Positions 6,962 to 9,888 of a stretch of 9,888 nucleotides of DNA are shown in pieces. Where the stretch lies: assembly GCA_030836365.1 (NCBI GenBank), contig JAURQB010000077.1:1-9888 (forward strand). Direction: 5' to 3'. Made by a program: the position numbers and the translations under genes. The first letter of the stretch is position 1, and every line of letters starts with the position of its first letter. A model generated the notes under the pieces. That model was not told the DNA's origin. It did not search any database and saw only the letters and a list, made by a program, of their open reading frames with translations. The stretch is from Bdellovibrionota bacterium. GTDB taxonomy: Bacteria; Bdellovibrionota; Bacteriovoracia; Bacteriovoracales; Bacteriovoracaceae.

Positions 6962-8389
6962 ATGCAGTCAACTGAGCACGTAAATCACACAAGTAAATTA
7001 GAAATTCTCAAGCAAGAGCGAATCAAAAAACTAGGGGCCGGGCAAACCGTCTTTTTTACCTCTTTGGGGTGCTCTAAAAACCTCGTTGATTCTCAAGTGA
7101 TGCTCGGGCATTTAGGTCTTGGCGGATTTGAAATGACTGATAATCCGGCGGAAGCGACAGTGATCATCGTTAACACATGCTCATTTATCGATGCTGCAAA
7201 ACAAGAATCGATCGACACTATTTTAGATCTTGCGGACTACAAAGATGCAGAGAAAGGAAAGTGTGAAGCGCTCGTTGTTGCTGGATGTATGGCGCAACGA
7301 TATGCATTTGAGTTAGAAAAAGATTTACCTGAAGCAGACTTAATTATTGGTACAGGTGAGTATAATAAAATCGTTCCACTACTTGTTGCTCTTCGAGAAG
7401 GAAAACTTGAAACAAAATCTCACGTGGAAATTCCGAGATTTATTCACACTGAATACGATCCGCGTTTGAATACAGGGCCTAGCTACATGGCGTGGTTAAA
7501 AATATCTGAAGGTTGTAATCGAAACTGTACGTTTTGTATTATTCCAACACTTAGAGGAAAGCTCAGATCAAGAACAGTTGATAGCCTCGTGGCAGAGGCA
7601 AAAAACTTGGTGGCGAGTGGAGTTAAAGAATTTAACCTCATTTCTCAAGATCTATCTGATTACGGTGTGGATTTGAGTGAAGAAAATAATATTCAAAATC
7701 TTCTTAAAGGACTTGAAGAAGTTGAAGGCGTTGAATGGATTAGGCTTTTTTACTTTTATCCAGATGAATTAACTGATGAAGTAATTGAAGTGATCAGAAA
7801 TTCAAAAAAGATTTGTAGCTATCTTGATATGCCGGTTCAGCATTTCAGCACGAATATTTTAAAGCGCATGAATCGTCGAATTACGGGTGAAGAAATTATG
7901 GGGCGTGTGGCGAGACTTCGCGAGCGTGTTCCTAACATGATTATTCGAACCAGCGTCATTGTTGGTTTCCCAGGGGAAACAGACGAAGACTTTAAGGAGC
8001 TTCTTGAAGGCGTGAGTGCGGCGAAGTTTGATCACTTAGGAATTTTCCGTTACTCCGATGAAGAAGGAACACCCGCTTATAAATTACAACCAAAAGTCGA
8101 TCCAGAAATTATTGAAGCGCGTTTTGATGAGCTTCATGAAGCGCAACGAGAAGTTGTGCGTGAAAAAAATGATCACCTACTTGGAAGTGTGGTGCGCGTA
8201 CTTGTAGAAGGTGAACATCCAGAAACAGAGCTTTTGATTCAAGGACGTTATGAGGGACAAGCACCAGATATTGATGGGCATGTTTTAATTAATGATTCTA
8301 ATGGCCAGGTATTAAGTGTTGGTGAATTTGTGAACGTGAAAATCACCGAAGTTCTTGAGTATGACCTCATTGGCGAAGTCGTCGAGTAA
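6962..8389 (+). CDS. rimO: Ribosomal protein S12 methylthiotransferase RimO
   Basis: RimO is a radical-SAM enzyme that adds a methylthio group to the conserved Asp of ribosomal protein S12. The protein has 475 residues. The N-terminal MTTase domain opens with FFTSLGCSKNLVDSQ and holds the auxiliary 4Fe-4S cysteines Cys37, Cys73 (NTCSFIDAAKQES) and Cys109 (GCMAQRY). The radical-SAM domain follows, with CNRNCTFC giving the CxxxCxxC cluster ligands Cys185, Cys189 and Cys192, and IIPTLRGKLRSR just after. IRTSVIVGFPGETDEDF (328-344) and the C-terminal TRAM domain (about 405-475) complete the family layout. The SLGC.KNLVDS signature favours RimO over the tRNA enzyme MiaB. The ATG at 6962 is the only usable start: a stop lies in frame at 6938 and no ATG, GTG or TTG codon occurs in frame before the first conserved Cys. 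This leaves about 28 residues before the MTTase domain, more than in E. coli RimO. Its promoter is overlapped by a palindrome. Confidence 0.97.
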   Translation: MQSTEHVNHTSKLEILKQERIKKLGAGQTVFFTSLGCSKNLVDSQVMLGHLGLGGFEMTDNPAEATVIIVNTCSFIDAAKQESIDTILDLADYKDAEKGKCEALVVAGCMAQRYAFELEKDLPEADLIIGTGEYNKIVPLLVALREGKLETKSHVEIPRFIHTEYDPRLNTGPSYMAWLKISEGCNRNCTFCIIPTLRGKLRSRTVDSLVAEAKNLVASGVKEFNLISQDLSDYGVDLSEENNIQNLLKGLEEVEGVEWIRLFYFYPDELTDEVIEVIRNSKKICSYLDMPVQHFSTNILKRMNRRITGEEIMGRVARLRERVPNMIIRTSVIVGFPGETDEDFKELLEGVSAAKFDHLGIFRYSDEEGTPAYKLQPKVDPEIIEARFDELHEAQREVVREKNDHLLGSVVRVLVEGEHPETELLIQGRYEGQAPDIDGHVLINDSNGQVLSVGEFVNVKITEVLEYDLIGEVVE

Positions 8390-8499
8390 GTACGAGAATA
8401 ATATTCAATAAATTACATTTATAGGCTTAAATTTCTTCGTTGAGCTGATCACGTTTCATTACGAGTATCCTAATAAAAAGAAAAATTTTAGGAGAAGTT

Positions 8500-9072
8500 A
8501 TGAAGCTAATTGCAATTTTATCGCTATTTTTAACCCTGACGTTTTCGGCCAATAATGCGCAAGCGAAAGGAAACAATTTTATTAACCTAAAGGTTAATAC
8601 ATTTCCTCTATTGATAGGTGCAAATGATATTGAAGTGGATTTACTTGCGGGCAAGTGGGCGTTTGGGGCAAACGCTTATCTATTGAGTTTTGAAGATGGA
8701 TTTTTTGGTGCAGAAGCAACGCTATTTGGTGGGCAAATTTCTTATCACTTTAGTGGCGCCAATAACGATGGTTGGATGTTTACTGGAAAAGGGCAAACAG
8801 GAACAATTGATGTAACAACAACAGTACCTAGTGGGTTAAGTCTAGTTAGTGCGACAGGGACAATGGACGTTACTATTTTGAGTGCAGAAATTGGTTATCA
8901 GTGGATGTGGTCAACATTTAATATGCAGCTAAGAGCTGGTGTTTCAAGCTATGGTGGTTCAGAGGCAACGGTAAAAGTTGTAGATGCCAGCAATAATGAA
9001 TACAACACAAGCAATGCCTACAATAATGGAACGGGTGCATCGATCACATATACTTTTGGTTTAGCGTTCTAA
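8500..9072 (+). CDS. Small outer-membrane beta-barrel protein, unrecognised family
   Basis: This 190-residue protein has a signal peptide (MKLIAILSLFLTLTFSANNAQA, likely cleaved after AQA at residue 22). Its mature part of about 168 residues alternates hydrophobic and polar residues, as membrane beta-strands do, for example INLKVNTFPLLIG, WAFGANAYLLSF, FGAEATLFGGQISYHFS, AEIGYQWMWSTFNMQLRAGVSSYG and ASITYTFGLAF. It ends in Phe with an aromatic/hydrophobic last strand, the usual recognition signal for the BAM complex. Gly, Asn, Thr and Ser-rich stretches between strands suggest exposed loops, and mature cysteine is absent. The size suits an eight-stranded barrel, though strand number is only estimated. 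AGGAG (8490-8494) lies 5 bases before the ATG. No obvious promoter appears in the 110 bp after rimO, so expression could be read-through or from a weak site. A strong terminator follows. Confidence 0.8.
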   Translation: MKLIAILSLFLTLTFSANNAQAKGNNFINLKVNTFPLLIGANDIEVDLLAGKWAFGANAYLLSFEDGFFGAEATLFGGQISYHFSGANNDGWMFTGKGQTGTIDVTTTVPSGLSLVSATGTMDVTILSAEIGYQWMWSTFNMQLRAGVSSYGGSEATVKVVDASNNEYNTSNAYNNGTGASITYTFGLAF

Positions 9073-9096
9073 TTGAAGACGAAGATTTAGAATAAT

Positions 9097-9127
9097 AAAG
9101 GGCCCGCTTTATGGCGGGCCTTTTTTT
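9097..9127 (+). terminator. Strong intrinsic terminator after the beta-barrel gene
   Basis: A 7-bp all-G/C stem, GGCCCGC (9101-9107) with GCGGGCC (9114-9120), has a 6-base loop and is followed by seven T residues (9121-9127). Extra A-T pairs with the A-run at 9097-9099 lengthen the stem. The upstream AT-rich flank (AATAATAAA) gives a weaker T-tract on the minus strand, so partial bidirectional action is possible. Confidence 0.92.
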
Positions 9128-9165
9128 GTTCGAAAATGATGAGGGGATTTTAATTAACTCCTAAC

Positions 9166-9193
9166 TTGAGTGTGAGCACTTTTGATTTACACT
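9166..9193 (+). promoter_or_regulatory. Possible sigma70-type promoter of the 57-codon gene
   Basis: TTGAGT (9166-9171) and TACACT (9188-9193) each match the consensus at 4 of 6 positions, 16 bases apart. A start near 9200 would leave about 19 bases before the ATG at 9219. It lies downstream of the strong terminator, so the gene needs a promoter here, but the match is only moderate. Confidence 0.4.
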
Positions 9194-9218
9194 ACTGGCA
9201 AAAACATTGAGGTTTGCC

Positions 9219-9392
9219 ATGAAAAAAATCTGCTCCTTTTTTTCGCGTCTGTTTTCCGTTTTATTTCACAATGCCTGCTTACCCATTACACAAACTCGTT
9301 TAGGCTTTAATTTGGAAGAACCATTTCAAGGGCTAGAGTACGAGTCAATCCACAAAAGAAATTTGCAAGCAGATCGTGATGTGGGTATTTAA
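9219..9392 (+). CDS. Small protein with hydrophobic/amphipathic N-terminus, function unknown
   Basis: I do not recognise this 57-residue product. The ATG at 9219 is preferred to the TTG at 9207 because GAGG (9209-9212) lies 6 bases before it. The N-terminus MKKICSFFSRLFSVLFHNAC has a basic start and an aromatic, aliphatic run broken by Arg9. This could be a weak signal peptide or an amphipathic membrane-binding helix. Cys20 follows FHNA, which is not a good lipobox. The remaining 37 residues are polar (RLGFNLEEPFQGLEYESIHK) and end at GI. A strong terminator upstream, a possible promoter and a ribosome binding site suggest an independent transcription unit. The downstream minus-strand gene ends only 8 bases away. 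A chance frame of this length cannot be excluded. Confidence 0.5.
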   Translation: MKKICSFFSRLFSVLFHNACLPITQTRLGFNLEEPFQGLEYESIHKRNLQADRDVGI

Positions 9393-9400
9393 TTTAACAG

Positions 9401-9888
9401 CTAGGGGCTTGGAGATAATGCGGGCAGTCTTAGATATTCATCCGTCCCTAAATCTAATACACTTGGATAATCAATTAGACAGCTATTATATTGTCTAGTA
9501 TTTGAATCTCGATCCCTCTTATTGTCAAAATCTTCTCCCCATTGATTAACGGAGCTATCATCCATTAAGCTTGAGGGAATTGTTTTATCGATATCATGTC
9601 CAGATGTAAAAGCACGGTCCCATTCTCTGACTTGAACTCTGATTCGCGCCTTTAAATCCCGCGCTTCATCCAAGCAATTGAATGTATAAAATGGATTCGC
9701 CTGGTAGCCTGAACTTCCTAGATTATATTTTCCATAACCAACTTTGTACGGAAGCATCTCAGATGTATCTACAGTGAATAGAGCATTGGCGTAAGTTCTT
9801 GAGTTTTTATCTATTCCTGATAACCAAAAAGGAGAATAATCGTCATTAGCAATACCATTGCCATCAAAATCAATAACACCTTCGTCGT
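9401..9888 (-). CDS. C-terminal part of an unrecognised protein with a calcium-loop-like motif (5' end outside window)
   Basis: The frame stays open on the minus strand to the right edge, giving 161 codons and a stop at 9401-9403. The ATG at 9757 is internal, since coding continues upstream of it with no stop. The first visible residues include DFDGNGIANDD (9839-9871), which resembles the Asp/Asn-rich calcium loops of EF-hand, dockerin or thrombospondin type-3 repeats. The remainder is rich in Asp, Tyr, Ser and Arg (for example TYANALFTVD, KVGYGKYNLGSSGYQANPFY, QVREWDRAFTSGHD), contains two cysteines (FNCLDE and YNSCLIDY) that could form a disulfide, and ends in a proline/serine tail, LPALSPSP. 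No transmembrane helix is visible in this part. The composition suits a secreted or surface protein, but the export signal would be outside the window. Family and function are unknown to me. Confidence 0.75.
   Translation of the reverse strand, partial: DEGVIDFDGNGIANDDYSPFWLSGIDKNSRTYANALFTVDTSEMLPYKVGYGKYNLGSSGYQANPFYTFNCLDEARDLKARIRVQVREWDRAFTSGHDIDKTIPSSLMDDSSVNQWGEDFDNKRDRDSNTRQYNSCLIDYPSVLDLGTDEYLRLPALSPSP

Noticed and set aside
6945..6983. A 12-codon leader frame (ATG within the palindrome) overlapping the rimO start in another frame, as a possible attenuating upstream ORF
   Set aside because: It has no ribosome binding site at a usable distance (AGGAGA is 22 bases upstream), and the frame is short enough to arise by chance.
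8427..8654. Minus-strand 75-codon frame overlapping the beta-barrel gene start
   Set aside because: It runs antisense across the signal peptide region of a well-supported gene and has no convincing features of its own.

Overview
The window looks like core chromosome from an AT-rich, diderm (Gram-negative-type) bacterium. LolA-like and outer-membrane beta-barrel genes imply an outer membrane. Start sites mostly carry AGGAG-type ribosome binding sites, with some GTG starts. The mix of AT-rich genes, a large SMC, a CAD-like CarB and small secreted proteins without recognisable families reminds me of the predatory Bdellovibrionota (Bacteriovorax/Halobacteriovorax type). That placement is an impression from gene style, not a demonstrated assignment.

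Layout. Bases 1-2039 hold the 3' two thirds of carB (carbamoyl-phosphate synthase large subunit), cut by the left edge. After a 128-bp gap comes smc (2168-5833), a full-length chromosome structural maintenance ATPase. Its stop codon lies inside the ribosome binding site of a LolA-like periplasmic lipoprotein carrier gene (5843-6448), so these two form an operon. Convergent to them is a small gene for a basic secreted protein (6467-6787, minus strand). A 174-bp divergent intergenic region separates it from rimO (6962-8389), the ribosomal protein S12 methylthiotransferase. In front of rimO is a good sigma70-type promoter whose start point is covered by a 26-bp near-perfect palindrome. Next is a 190-residue outer-membrane beta-barrel protein (8500-9072) closed by a strong intrinsic terminator, then a 57-codon small gene with a possible promoter of its own (9219-9392). 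The last feature is the C-terminal end of an unrecognised surface-type protein on the minus strand (9401-9888), cut by the right edge.

How the genes fit together. carB (pyrimidine/arginine precursor), smc (chromosome segregation), lolA-like (envelope biogenesis) and rimO (ribosome modification) are housekeeping genes with no shared pathway. Only smc-lolA shows clear transcriptional and translational linkage. I see no mobile element, CRISPR array, tRNA or rRNA, and no convincing undescribed multi-gene system. The items most worth a second look are the eukaryote-type (CAD-like) sequence of CarB, the operator-like palindrome over the rimO promoter, and the small uncharacterised secreted or membrane proteins. 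No stretch longer than 300 bases is without a gene.
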